From: Bacteroidales bacterium
Lineage (GTDB): Bacteria > Bacteroidota > Bacteroidia > Bacteroidales > VadinHA17
DNA length: 64,000 nt
Direction: 5' to 3'
Assembly (NCBI GenBank): GCA_021371855.1
Contig: JAJFVL010000055.1
Coordinates: 1 to 64,000 of the forward strand
Both the position numbers and the translations under genes were made by a program. This document shows, piece by piece, positions 42,488 through 50,907 of this stretch. The notes below the pieces were generated by a model. The model did no database searches. It had not been told where the DNA came from and saw only the letters and a list, made by a program, of their open reading frames with translations. How positions within the stretch are numbered: position 1 is the first letter of the stretch; each line of letters opens with the position of its first letter.

Positions 42488-45400
42488 ATGGGTATGTCAA
42501 AAAGGCTGGCTATTATGATTCTCATAATGCAGGTTTTAATACCAGCGTCCCTGTTCTCACAAACAAAATCAGCCTTTTCCGGTGACATATCAAAATTCAG
42601 GGAGGAACTTGTTGATTTCATGGGTCCTAACCTGAATCCCTCCCAAACTGCTGACCTTATCTCATTCCTGGGGAAATGGGACAGTAATGCTTTTGGGAAG
42701 AAAATAATGATCAATATTATTAATGTTTCAAGCCAGCTTTCATCCAGATCGATGAGACCTGTTCCCCATTTTATTGATTATTTAAGAACAATTAACTATT
42801 TAGTTGAATATAAACGTGATCCTGAATTTATCGAAAACTGGCTTAAAGGATTAAGTGAAATAACATTCAACCCGGGATTTACAAATGAAGGTATCGACAA
42901 GTATTTTGTAAGTACCGGTTCTATGATAAAGGAAAATGTCCTGTATCAGTCGGGAAGTGTCAGATGGAAAGTTAAAAACAGTACCCTTAAATTCTTACAT
43001 GATACTATTTTTTATGTAGGCTTTTCAGATGCCACACTTACATGCTATTCTCAAAATGACAGTACTGAACTATATAAAGTTACTGGCGCCTATTATCCTG
43101 AGATCAGACAATTCAAAGGTACAAAAGGTATTGTTACATGGGAGAAAGCCGGCTATTCTGCAAAGGATGTTTTTGCTGAGTTTAAAGATTACTCAATTGA
43201 TTTAGCTAAGAGTAATTTCTTTATTGATTCAGCATGGATTAACAATTCAACATATTTCAAAGGACCTGTCTTGGGTTCGCTTTCAGACCAGGCAATCACT
43301 TTTAAAAATAAGGATAGAGCAAACTATCCGCGCTTTGAGACCTATGCAAAGAAATTCCAGATAAAAAATATATATAAAGATGTAAATTACGAAGGAGGAT
43401 TATCCTTTGAAGGAGCTTATGTGAAAGGTAAAGGAGAAAATTTTAATCCGGCAAAAATCACATTATTCCGTAATGATACTCTTTACCTTAAAATTAGTTC
43501 AAAAGAGTTTAGCTTTTCAAAAGTCGGTTTAAACAGTCAGGAAACAGCCATCTCGCTATATCTTGATAAAGATTCCATTTACCATTCAAACCTTGGATTT
43601 TCATATATTGCAAAAACGAGGCAGGTGAACCTTTTCCGGACAAACAATCCGATTTCCAAAAGCCCTTATTTCGATTCGTTTCACAGCATTGACATGTATT
43701 TCGAATATTTGTCGTGGAACATGGACGAATCAAAGATCATCCTTTCGCGTGCAAGAGGCGCAGCACTTGGTCATGCAGAATTTGAATCTTCGTCTTATTT
43801 TAATTCAAACTACTTTTTACACCTTATGGGGATTGATGATTATCATCCCCTCGATCGTCTCATCAAGTTTGCCCAATGGTATTATTCCGAAACATTTCCT
43901 GTTGCAGATTTTGCCAAATGGCTCGACAAACCAGAAGAGTCGGTTATCGGACTATGCATTGATTTAGCCAACAATGGCTTTATTTTCTATGATCGTACAA
44001 ATAATGAAGTCACAATAAAGAAGAAGACAAAAGAATTCCTCGATTCATATGCCAGAAGAAAAGACTATGATATCATAAATATTGTAAGCGAGACAAGCGG
44101 TCCCACTGATAATGCAACACTCGATCTCCGGAACTACCGGCTGACTGTAAACGGGGTATCGGAAATTTTCCTCAGCGATTCCCAACGGGTTGCAATTTTC
44201 CCGTACAACCGGCAGCTTGTGATAGACAAAAACAGGAATCTCGAATTCGACGGAGTTGTCGAATCAGGACTTTTTACCACGTTTGGCCATAACTTTTCCT
44301 TCAACTATGATACTTTCAAAATAAGACTCCAGAATATCGATTCAATAAAAATTGCAGTTGAAACCGATGAAAAAGACATATATGGGAACCGGAAAATTAA
44401 AAACGTTAATAACATAATTCAACTCTTAACTGCCGAACTTTTTATCGATGATCCTAACAACAAATCGGGATTAAAAAGACTTGAACAGTATCCGATAATC
44501 AACGCAACAACTTACTCTTATATCTTTTATGATAAGATCCCCGGCCTTGAGAATATTTACAAGCAGAAAGATTTCTATTTCAAGGTGGACCCTTTTACAT
44601 ACGAAAACATCGATCACTATTCCAGTAAAGACATGAATCTTTCAGGAGAATTCGTCGGAGGGAATATCCTGAAACCGATGCGGCAATATCTTACCATCCA
44701 GGAAAACAATTCCCTTGGCTTTAACATGGTAATACCTGAGGAGGGAATCGACATTTATGGTGACAAAGGCAAATTGTACGATAATATAAATATGAGTAAC
44801 AAAGGATTGATTGGAAGTGGCAAATTAACACACCTGACATCCACTACCATGGCGGAAGAGTTTAAGCTATACCCCGATTCAATGATCACAGAGGCAAAAT
44901 CTTTCAAAATTGAAAACGACGGTTCAGGGATGTATCCCACTCTTAAAAATCAGGATGTTGCTATAAAATGGCTGACCCGTAAAGATGAATTTGTGGCAAC
45001 TAATGCCTCCGGAAAACTTTTTGAAATGTTCGGGAACGAAACCACTCTCGATGGTTCAATCAAACTTGTTCCGTCGAGGCTGAATGGCACCGGAGTAATC
45101 GAGATGACCGATTCGAGAATCACCTCAGATCTCTTTAGTTTTACATCAAATTCCATTGCAGCAGATACAGCTGATTATAACCTGAAGTCCCCTTCGACCA
45201 GTGGATATTCATTTATTGCGGAAAATGCCAAAACCGATATCAATTTTGATCTGAAAATGTCGAAATTCCACCTGAATACGGATTCTTCACTGGTGAAATT
45301 CCCTGAACTGCAATATATCTGCACCATGACAGATTTTACATACAATATGGAAAACAAGGTGCTTAATATGGAGCAGAAGGGGAAATCAAACACGCCACTT

Positions 45401-46987
45401 TTACCTGCAGAGAAGCTCCTCAGATTGGATTTTGCGAATCTTGATAAACCGACTTTCTTTGCTACCAATAGTCTTTCTGACACTATTGCATTTTCGTCAT
45501 GGAAAGGAAGCTATCATCTCGATCAGGAATATATCGAAGCGGAAAATATAAACTATATACATATTGCCGATGCGCTCATTCAACCGGAGAACGGGAAAAT
45601 CATTATCAACAGAAGAGCAAAGATCCAGCAGATGCAAAATGCTGTTATCGCCCTGAATAATAAACACATATTGCATTCCGGAAAAATTGATATCGAATCG
45701 ACAAAACGTTATACAGGCAGTGCAGTGTACGATTATGTTGATGAAAATAAAGATATTCAGCAGATAAGTTTTCCTGAACTTACTGTTGATACCCTGACGA
45801 CAAGTGCAAAAGGTTATATTGCTTCAACTCCAAAATTTACACTCAGCCCTGCTTTTACATTTACAGGTGATGTAATGCTCTCTGCGAGAGATGAACTGCT
45901 TACATTTACCGGGTCGGCTGGTATTATTCATAACTGTAGTGCAATTAAAAGTTATCCTGTTAAATTCAAATCAAAAATAGATCCCAAAAATGTCTTGATC
46001 CCGATAAGTGAAAAACCGAGGGACATTAATGATAATCTTGTCTTTTCAGGTTCCTACATAAATGTGGATTCGGTTCATATTTATCCGGCATTTCTTTCAG
46101 CACAAAAATCATGGGCCGATGTAGGCCTGATAAATGCTAAAGGGTATCTCTACTATGAAAAAGCCAAAAGCAGATATATAATAACATCTCTTGAAAAAAT
46201 TGCTGACCAGAATCTGCCAGGCAATATGGTAGCTTTCGACAAAAACTACTGCATTTTGTCCGGAGAAGGGAATCTCAATTTCGGAGCAAATTTTGACCTT
46301 GTGAAATTTGCAAGCGCCGGCAAAGTAAAACATTCACTCGATTCAGGAATGGTCGATATCGAATCAATCATGGCTCTCAGTTTTCATTTTTCACCTGAAG
46401 CTCTCAAGGTTATGGCTGATGAGATCAGAATGATGCCTACACTTAAACCGGTAAATCTCAACACTCCTCTGTACAATAAAGGGATGAAAGATCTTATGGG
46501 AGCATCTGCTGCAGCAAAGATTAAGGAGGAGATGGATCTGTTCGGCTCCTCAAAGAATCTGCCAAATGAGTTTAACTATAAATTATTGCTTAACGATGTT
46601 AAACTATTCTGGAATGAATCGACATCATCTTTCAGATCGAAAGGGAAGATAGGAATTGGATTTATCGGATCGCAACCTGTAAATACTTATGTTGATGGAT
46701 ATATAGAGATTCAGCGCAGAAGAACTGGTGACATGATCGATGTCTACCTTAAAGCAGATGCATCAACATGGTATTATTTTTCATATTTCAGAGGCGTTAT
46801 GATGGCACAGGCCGGAAATAACAATTTTAATACTATAATCAGCAATGCCAAGGTTAACGACAGAAAACATCCCGATTCTTCAGTAAAAGTGCCGTATACA
46901 TACATGATTGCTTCTGAAGACCGTCTTGCCAGGTTCCTGAGAAGGATGGCCAGCGATAATGCTGAAGAAGAATCTGTCACCAGATAA
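42488..46987 (+). CDS. Very large exported protein of unknown function (1499 residues)
   Basis: The protein starts with a signal peptide (MGMSKRLAIMILIMQ, then VLIPASLFSQ). The start could also be the second Met at 42494. After it come about 1460 residues without membrane helices and mostly predicted beta structure. Segments such as GAYVKGKGENFNPAKITLF, then GVVESGLFTTFGHNFSFNYD and LSGEFVGGNILKPM suggest repeated beta layers. I recognise no family and would expect a periplasmic or outer-membrane-attached protein. It overlaps the convergent phosphodiesterase gene by 11 bp. Confidence 0.75.
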   Translation: MGMSKRLAIMILIMQVLIPASLFSQTKSAFSGDISKFREELVDFMGPNLNPSQTADLISFLGKWDSNAFGKKIMINIINVSSQLSSRSMRPVPHFIDYLRTINYLVEYKRDPEFIENWLKGLSEITFNPGFTNEGIDKYFVSTGSMIKENVLYQSGSVRWKVKNSTLKFLHDTIFYVGFSDATLTCYSQNDSTELYKVTGAYYPEIRQFKGTKGIVTWEKAGYSAKDVFAEFKDYSIDLAKSNFFIDSAWINNSTYFKGPVLGSLSDQAITFKNKDRANYPRFETYAKKFQIKNIYKDVNYEGGLSFEGAYVKGKGENFNPAKITLFRNDTLYLKISSKEFSFSKVGLNSQETAISLYLDKDSIYHSNLGFSYIAKTRQVNLFRTNNPISKSPYFDSFHSIDMYFEYLSWNMDESKIILSRARGAALGHAEFESSSYFNSNYFLHLMGIDDYHPLDRLIKFAQWYYSETFPVADFAKWLDKPEESVIGLCIDLANNGFIFYDRTNNEVTIKKKTKEFLDSYARRKDYDIINIVSETSGPTDNATLDLRNYRLTVNGVSEIFLSDSQRVAIFPYNRQLVIDKNRNLEFDGVVESGLFTTFGHNFSFNYDTFKIRLQNIDSIKIAVETDEKDIYGNRKIKNVNNIIQLLTAELFIDDPNNKSGLKRLEQYPIINATTYSYIFYDKIPGLENIYKQKDFYFKVDPFTYENIDHYSSKDMNLSGEFVGGNILKPMRQYLTIQENNSLGFNMVIPEEGIDIYGDKGKLYDNINMSNKGLIGSGKLTHLTSTTMAEEFKLYPDSMITEAKSFKIENDGSGMYPTLKNQDVAIKWLTRKDEFVATNASGKLFEMFGNETTLDGSIKLVPSRLNGTGVIEMTDSRITSDLFSFTSNSIAADTADYNLKSPSTSGYSFIAENAKTDINFDLKMSKFHLNTDSSLVKFPELQYICTMTDFTYNMENKVLNMEQKGKSNTPLLPAEKLLRLDFANLDKPTFFATNSLSDTIAFSSWKGSYHLDQEYIEAENINYIHIADALIQPENGKIIINRRAKIQQMQNAVIALNNKHILHSGKIDIESTKRYTGSAVYDYVDENKDIQQISFPELTVDTLTTSAKGYIASTPKFTLSPAFTFTGDVMLSARDELLTFTGSAGIIHNCSAIKSYPVKFKSKIDPKNVLIPISEKPRDINDNLVFSGSYINVDSVHIYPAFLSAQKSWADVGLINAKGYLYYEKAKSRYIITSLEKIADQNLPGNMVAFDKNYCILSGEGNLNFGANFDLVKFASAGKVKHSLDSGMVDIESIMALSFHFSPEALKVMADEIRMMPTLKPVNLNTPLYNKGMKDLMGASAAAKIKEEMDLFGSSKNLPNEFNYKLLLNDVKLFWNESTSSFRSKGKIGIGFIGSQPVNTYVDGYIEIQRRRTGDMIDVYLKADASTWYYFSYFRGVMMAQAGNNNFNTIISNAKVNDRKHPDSSVKVPYTYMIASEDRLARFLRRMASDNAEEESVTR

Positions 46988-47486
46988 CTGCCTTACCCCT
47001 CTCACCAAGTTCGATCAGTTCCATGTCGTGAATTTTCTTGCCGTCAATCTGAAACCTGATGGCTGTCATATATTTATGAAATCCGTTATACCCTGCTGCA
47101 CCAGGATTTACATATAAAAAACCAGCTTTTTTGTCATACATAACCTTTGCAATATGTGAATGTCCGCAGATGAAAAGATCCGGAGGATTATCATAAATTC
47201 CGGGTTTTACACTGTGATTGTAATGGCCTGGGGTTCCACCGATATGAGTCATCCATACCCTTACTTCACCGGCCTGAAAGATGAGGTGTTCTTTATATAC
47301 GTTCCTGACTATAGCATTGTCAATATTCCCATACACTGCTCTGAACGGCTTAAAAGCAGCTAGCGCGTCAGCGACCTCGATACTGCCGATATCACCGGCA
47401 TGCCATATCTCATCACAGTCAGCAAAATGATCGTATAGCCTGGGATGTATCCACCCGTGTGTATCAGAAATAAGTCCGATCTTCAT
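46977..47486 (-). CDS. YfcE/MJ0936-type metallophosphodiesterase
   Basis: This 169-residue protein has the complete set of calcineurin-like motifs of the YfcE family: GLISDTHGW, DEIWHAGDIGS, AVYGNIDN, WMTHIGG, ICGHSHIA and YVNPGAAG. It is a manganese-dependent phosphodiesterase of broad in vitro specificity. I start at 47486, directly before the first motif. It ends within the 3' end of the convergent large gene. Confidence 0.9.
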   Translation of the reverse strand: MKIGLISDTHGWIHPRLYDHFADCDEIWHAGDIGSIEVADALAAFKPFRAVYGNIDNAIVRNVYKEHLIFQAGEVRVWMTHIGGTPGHYNHSVKPGIYDNPPDLFICGHSHIAKVMYDKKAGFLYVNPGAAGYNGFHKYMTAIRFQIDGKKIHDMELIELGERGKAVIW

Positions 47487-47576
47487 TTTCTCCTTTTTTA
47501 GAATCACCTAATTCTTGTGGCGTCAGAACTTTATTAACCCCGGAGGGTCGCCCCTCCCCCTGCCCACCATACCTGC

Positions 47577-47640
47577 TTGCCGTTATGCCGTTGCGTCGTA
47601 ACGCCGTTATGCCATTGAGCCGTTGAGCCGTAGCGCCTTA
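47577..47640. repeat. Degenerate CCGTTR-type heptad repeat
   Basis: The stretch reads GCCGTTATGCCGTTGCG, then TCGTAACGCCGTTATGCC, then ATTGAGCCGTTGAGCCGTAG, with about eight copies of a unit near GCCGTTG. Related units lie at 37680-37712 and 50131-50153. Confidence 0.55.
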
Positions 47641-47712
47641 AAGTAACACAAATGATTTTAAAATGCACAAATAGTTGATACATTTTCCCTAATTTTGTAC
47701 AAACAGAGAACT

Positions 47713-48417
47713 ATGCAGATATTTTACGCCCCTGATATTTCAGAAGATACTTACACATTAGACGAGACAGAATCGAAACATTGTATCAGGGTGTTAAGGA
47801 TGACAAAGGGCGCATTTGTCAGATTAATAGATGGGAAAGGGAACCTTTATGAAGGGGTCATCAGCAATCCTGATTCAAAAAGGTGTACCATATCAATCTC
47901 CGGGAAAACCGAAAATTTCGAAAGCAGGAACTACTCTCTTCACATCGCAATATCTCCTTTAAAGAATCCTGAACGTTTCGAATGGTTTGTAGAGAAAAGT
48001 GTCGAGATAGGGGTTGATATGATTACTCCACTGATCTGCAGAAATACCGAAAAAACCGGAATAAAAGGAGAAAGAATAAACAACCTGATAATCTCAGCTA
48101 TGAAGCAATCGCTCAAAGCAACAAAAACAGTTTTAAACGAACCCTGCCTTTTTCATGATTTTATAAACCTTGATTTTAAATGTAACTGCATGATTGCTCA
48201 TTGCAACGATTCGTTTGAAAGGAGTAAGATTTCAGACGTATATTCGAAAAAAGATAATGCAGTAATACTGATCGGACCCGAAGGTGATTTCAGTGAAGAA
48301 GAAATCAACTGTGCGATTCAAAACAAATTCAACCAGATACATCTTGGCCACAGCCGGCTCAGAACCGAAACTGCAGGTGTTGCGGCCTGTTATTCAATAT
48401 ACTTTATAAATCAATAA
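47713..48417 (+). CDS. rsmE: 16S rRNA m3U1498 methyltransferase RsmE
   Basis: This 234-residue SPOUT methyltransferase methylates U1498 of 16S rRNA. It has the N-terminal PUA-like part with SKHCIRVLRMTKG, then SPLKNPERFEWFVEKSVEIG, ISAMKQSLKA, and the knotted SAM site ILIGPEGDFSEEE with LGHSRLRTETAGV. The start is the ATG at 47713. Confidence 0.94.
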   Translation: MQIFYAPDISEDTYTLDETESKHCIRVLRMTKGAFVRLIDGKGNLYEGVISNPDSKRCTISISGKTENFESRNYSLHIAISPLKNPERFEWFVEKSVEIGVDMITPLICRNTEKTGIKGERINNLIISAMKQSLKATKTVLNEPCLFHDFINLDFKCNCMIAHCNDSFERSKISDVYSKKDNAVILIGPEGDFSEEEINCAIQNKFNQIHLGHSRLRTETAGVAACYSIYFINQ

Positions 48418-48428
48418 GTTAATGTACG

Positions 48429-48635
48429 TCAGATGCCTGTAATGAAATCGAGTACGTCTCCAAGCTTCTTGGAGGGCATATTATAAAACTCAGTGTATTT
48501 GCATTCAGTACAGGTTACTGAAGTAAAACGTCTGTTCTGAATATCAAAAATCTTGGTTAAAAAACTACCTGTCGTCCTGATTTCTCCGGTTGTGCACGTT
48601 CTGGAACCACAAGCATATTTCATTGGTATGTTCAT
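48429..48635 (-). CDS. Small zinc-ribbon protein (DUF2082-like)
   Basis: This 68-residue protein contains TGEIRTTGSFLTKIFDIQN and TCTECKYTEFYN, which match the Zn-ribbon family PF09855 (DUF2082). The second zinc pair is a normal CxxC. The first pair reads CGSRTC, so the spacing is CX4C. It is the third gene of an operon with a SPFH-domain protein and a ribbon-helix-helix protein and overlaps the latter by 4 bp. Confidence 0.78.
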   Translation of the reverse strand: MNIPMKYACGSRTCTTGEIRTTGSFLTKIFDIQNRRFTSVTCTECKYTEFYNMPSKKLGDVLDFITGI

Positions 48636-48814
48636 TTCTCTTCACTTTTAATATTTTCTGATTTTATCTTCCATCTCCCTGACTTCTTCAGAGCCTGGTC
48701 AAGAATGTACTCAATCTGACCATTTGTACTGCGAAACTCATCAGCAGCCCATTTCTCCAATGCCTTCAATTTCTCCGTATCAATTCTTAGAACAAATGGC
48801 TTTTTCTCACTCAT
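48632..48814 (-). CDS. Arc-type ribbon-helix-helix protein
   Basis: This 60-residue protein begins MSEKKPFVLRIDTEKLKALEKWAADEF-like, a ribbon strand and helix of the Arc family, followed by RSTNGQIEYILDQALKK as the second helix. Such small proteins regularly follow SPFH genes and probably bind DNA or regulate the operon. It begins one base after the SPFH gene ends. Confidence 0.8.
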   Translation of the reverse strand: MSEKKPFVLRIDTEKLKALEKWAADEFRSTNGQIEYILDQALKKSGRWKIKSENIKSEEK

Positions 48815-48815
48815 G

Positions 48816-49670
48816 TTATGAATTTAAAGTTCCGGTGTTTATGACTGGAGTTGCTTCTTTGTCGCCGCAAAGAACTACCATCAGGTTACTGACCATAGAA
48901 GCCTTCTTCTCTTCATCGAATTCAACAATCTTTTTATCGCTTAATTGCTCCAGAGCCATCTGTACCATTGAAACGGCACCTTCAACAATTTTAAATCGTG
49001 CTGCAACTATTGCAGAAGCCTGTTGTCTCCTCAGCATCGCATTCGCAATCTCTTCAGCATAGGCAATGTAATTTATCCTTGCTTCAATAACTTCAATACC
49101 TGCAATCTGCAGTCTTTCTCTGATCTCTCTTTCAAGCTCATCATTAATCTCTTCCCCTCCGCTTCTGAGAGCCATAACTGCTTCATGATCCTCAAGATTA
49201 TCATAAGGATATAATCCTGCAAGCTTTCGAAGAGCCGCGTCACTTTGTACCAATACAAAATGCTGATAATCGTCAACATCAAAAACTGCTTTATAAGTTT
49301 CCGATACTCTCCATACCAGAACAAAGCCAATCTTGATCGGATTACCAATCTTGTCATTTACCTTAATGGGCTCACTGTCAAAGTTACGTGCCCTGAGTGA
49401 AATCCGCCTTTTGACATAAAACGGATTGACCCAGAAGAATCCATTCTCTCTGATAGTCCCTTTATATGCCCCAAATAAAACCATGACACACGATTCGTTT
49501 GGATTTACCACCGTAAATCCAATTACAGTGAAGACAAACAACACTGTAAGAACTGCGCCAAGCCAGATCACCTCATTAGCGAATCCGATAATTGCTCCAC
49601 TGATAAACAAAAATGCAACCAGAAGAGCCAGATAACCCGAACCGGGTTTTACACAAAATTCCTGTTTCAT
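48816..49670 (-). CDS. SPFH/Band 7 domain membrane protein
   Basis: This 284-residue protein has two N-terminal hydrophobic helices (GYLALLVAFLFISG and LTVLFVFTVIGFTVV), then the SPFH domain with PNESCVMVLFGAYKGTIRE, GFFWVNPFYVKRRISLRARN, and EINDELEREIRERLQIAGIEVIEARI. A coiled-coil-like C-terminal part follows. It is a stomatin/HflK-like scaffold of membrane microdomains. The operon with an Arc-type and a zinc-ribbon gene is conserved in many bacteria. Confidence 0.9.
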   Translation of the reverse strand: MKQEFCVKPGSGYLALLVAFLFISGAIIGFANEVIWLGAVLTVLFVFTVIGFTVVNPNESCVMVLFGAYKGTIRENGFFWVNPFYVKRRISLRARNFDSEPIKVNDKIGNPIKIGFVLVWRVSETYKAVFDVDDYQHFVLVQSDAALRKLAGLYPYDNLEDHEAVMALRSGGEEINDELEREIRERLQIAGIEVIEARINYIAYAEEIANAMLRRQQASAIVAARFKIVEGAVSMVQMALEQLSDKKIVEFDEEKKASMVSNLMVVLCGDKEATPVINTGTLNS

Positions 49671-49725
49671 TTTATATGATATTATATTAATATCACAAAG
49701 ATATTATTTTAAATATGTATTATCA

Positions 49726-49755
49726 AAAAAAACACAGGTTTTTTCCTGTGTTTTT
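49726..49755. terminator. Bidirectional intrinsic terminator
   Basis: AAACACAGG and CCTGTGTTT flank a TTTTTT loop, with A and T runs on both sides. It ends the small gene at 49763 and separates it from the SPFH operon. Confidence 0.8.
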
Positions 49756-49762
49756 AAAGTTT

Positions 49763-49960
49763 TTAATCTTTTTTTCTGATCCTTTCGATCAGTCTCTTAG
49801 CCAAACGTTTTCCCGGAGTAACTTTTATCTGCCGGAGAACAGCTGTCACATCACAGAAATCAGAGTTTAGACCCCAGGCATCTTCAAGAAGATCTACATC
49901 GTTAACTTTAATATCGTGATATTTGACAAAAGGAGTAGAAGTTATTACCATAGGCTTCAT
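49763..49960 (-). CDS. Small hypothetical protein
   Basis: This 65-residue protein (VITSTPFVKYHDIKVNDVDL early, a basic tail LAKRLIERIRKKD late) matches no family I know. It is followed by a strong terminator 8 bp after the stop, which supports a real gene. It is transcribed between the sigma factor and the SPFH operon. Confidence 0.5.
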   Translation of the reverse strand: MKPMVITSTPFVKYHDIKVNDVDLLEDAWGLNSDFCDVTAVLRQIKVTPGKRLAKRLIERIRKKD

Positions 49961-50130
49961 GTTTTCATTTTAAGAGAAAACGGCCTGTTGCAATCATTAT
50001 TGTATCACGAGCTATTTTATTTAATAACTACCTCTGATATTTATTAAAATGTGCCATTGTGCTTTTATTAAACCACCTTTCTCCCCTCTCATAGGGGAAC
50101 CTAAAAGACTACTCTATATCCTTATACAGT

Positions 50131-50153
50131 TCAACCGTTGCACCGTCGCACCG
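50131..50153. repeat. Short heptad repeat
   Basis: ACCGTTGCACCGTCGCACCGT consists of three units near ACCGTTGC. It belongs to the same dispersed family as 37680-37712 and 47577-47640. A GTGCCATTGTGC copy lies at about 50051. Confidence 0.5.
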
Positions 50154-50164
50154 TTTTTTTATGA

Positions 50165-50752
50165 TCAGCTTAAAGTCAGGCTGATTTTATTATCCGCCAT
50201 AATTTTCCTCATGTTAATAAGGGCATATCTCATACGGCCGAGAGCTGTATTTATACTGACATCAGTAATTTCAGCTATCTCCTTGAAACTTAAGCCGGCA
50301 TAGTGTCGAAGAATGATAACTTCCCGCTGGTCATCGGGCAGATGACTTATCATTTTTCTGACATCTTTCTGTATCTGTTTTTTAATCATCGCATCCTCTA
50401 CATTTTCTTCAGCAAATCTTTTTGCATTAAAGATATCCGATTCATAATTATCGTTCGAGATAGTGTTAATCTGTTTTATCCGCCTGAAATGATCAATGAT
50501 GAGGTTATGGGCAATACGCATTACCCATGAAAGGAACTTTCCGTTATCAGCATATTTACCTGCCTGAACAGATTGGATAACTTTAAGGAATGTATCCTGA
50601 AAGATATCTTCAACCAAAGCCTGATCACGTATATAAAGACTTATATACGCGTAAACTTTATTCTTATGTCTATGGATTAATTTTTCAAAGCATGACTGCT
50701 CACCTTTTATGAACCTATCAATCAGTTCATAATCAGAAATCATTTTATTCAT
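50165..50752 (-). CDS. Sigma-70 family RNA polymerase sigma factor (ECF type)
   Basis: This 195-residue sigma factor has region 2 (FEKLIHRHKNKVYAYIS, then DIFQDTFLKVIQ with the core-binding and -10 elements) and region 4 (LPDDQREVIILRHYAGLSF, then KEIAEITDVSINTALGRM) as its helix-turn-helix. Region 3 is short. No anti-sigma gene lies next to it, so the signal is unknown. The C-terminal tail is of ordinary length. Confidence 0.9.
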   Translation of the reverse strand: MNKMISDYELIDRFIKGEQSCFEKLIHRHKNKVYAYISLYIRDQALVEDIFQDTFLKVIQSVQAGKYADNGKFLSWVMRIAHNLIIDHFRRIKQINTISNDNYESDIFNAKRFAEENVEDAMIKKQIQKDVRKMISHLPDDQREVIILRHYAGLSFKEIAEITDVSINTALGRMRYALINMRKIMADNKISLTLS

Positions 50753-50907
50753 AGCTCACTCCTTTAATTAATAAGAGTAGAGATATTCTATAGGCAGTCC
50801 TCCTTTGGTTAGTTAATATTCGAAGTAAAAATAAAACAATTTAATTTAATCTGAAAGTATTACTTTTGGATTTTAACTGAAATTTAACAAAACACAAAGT
50901 ATCGGAG

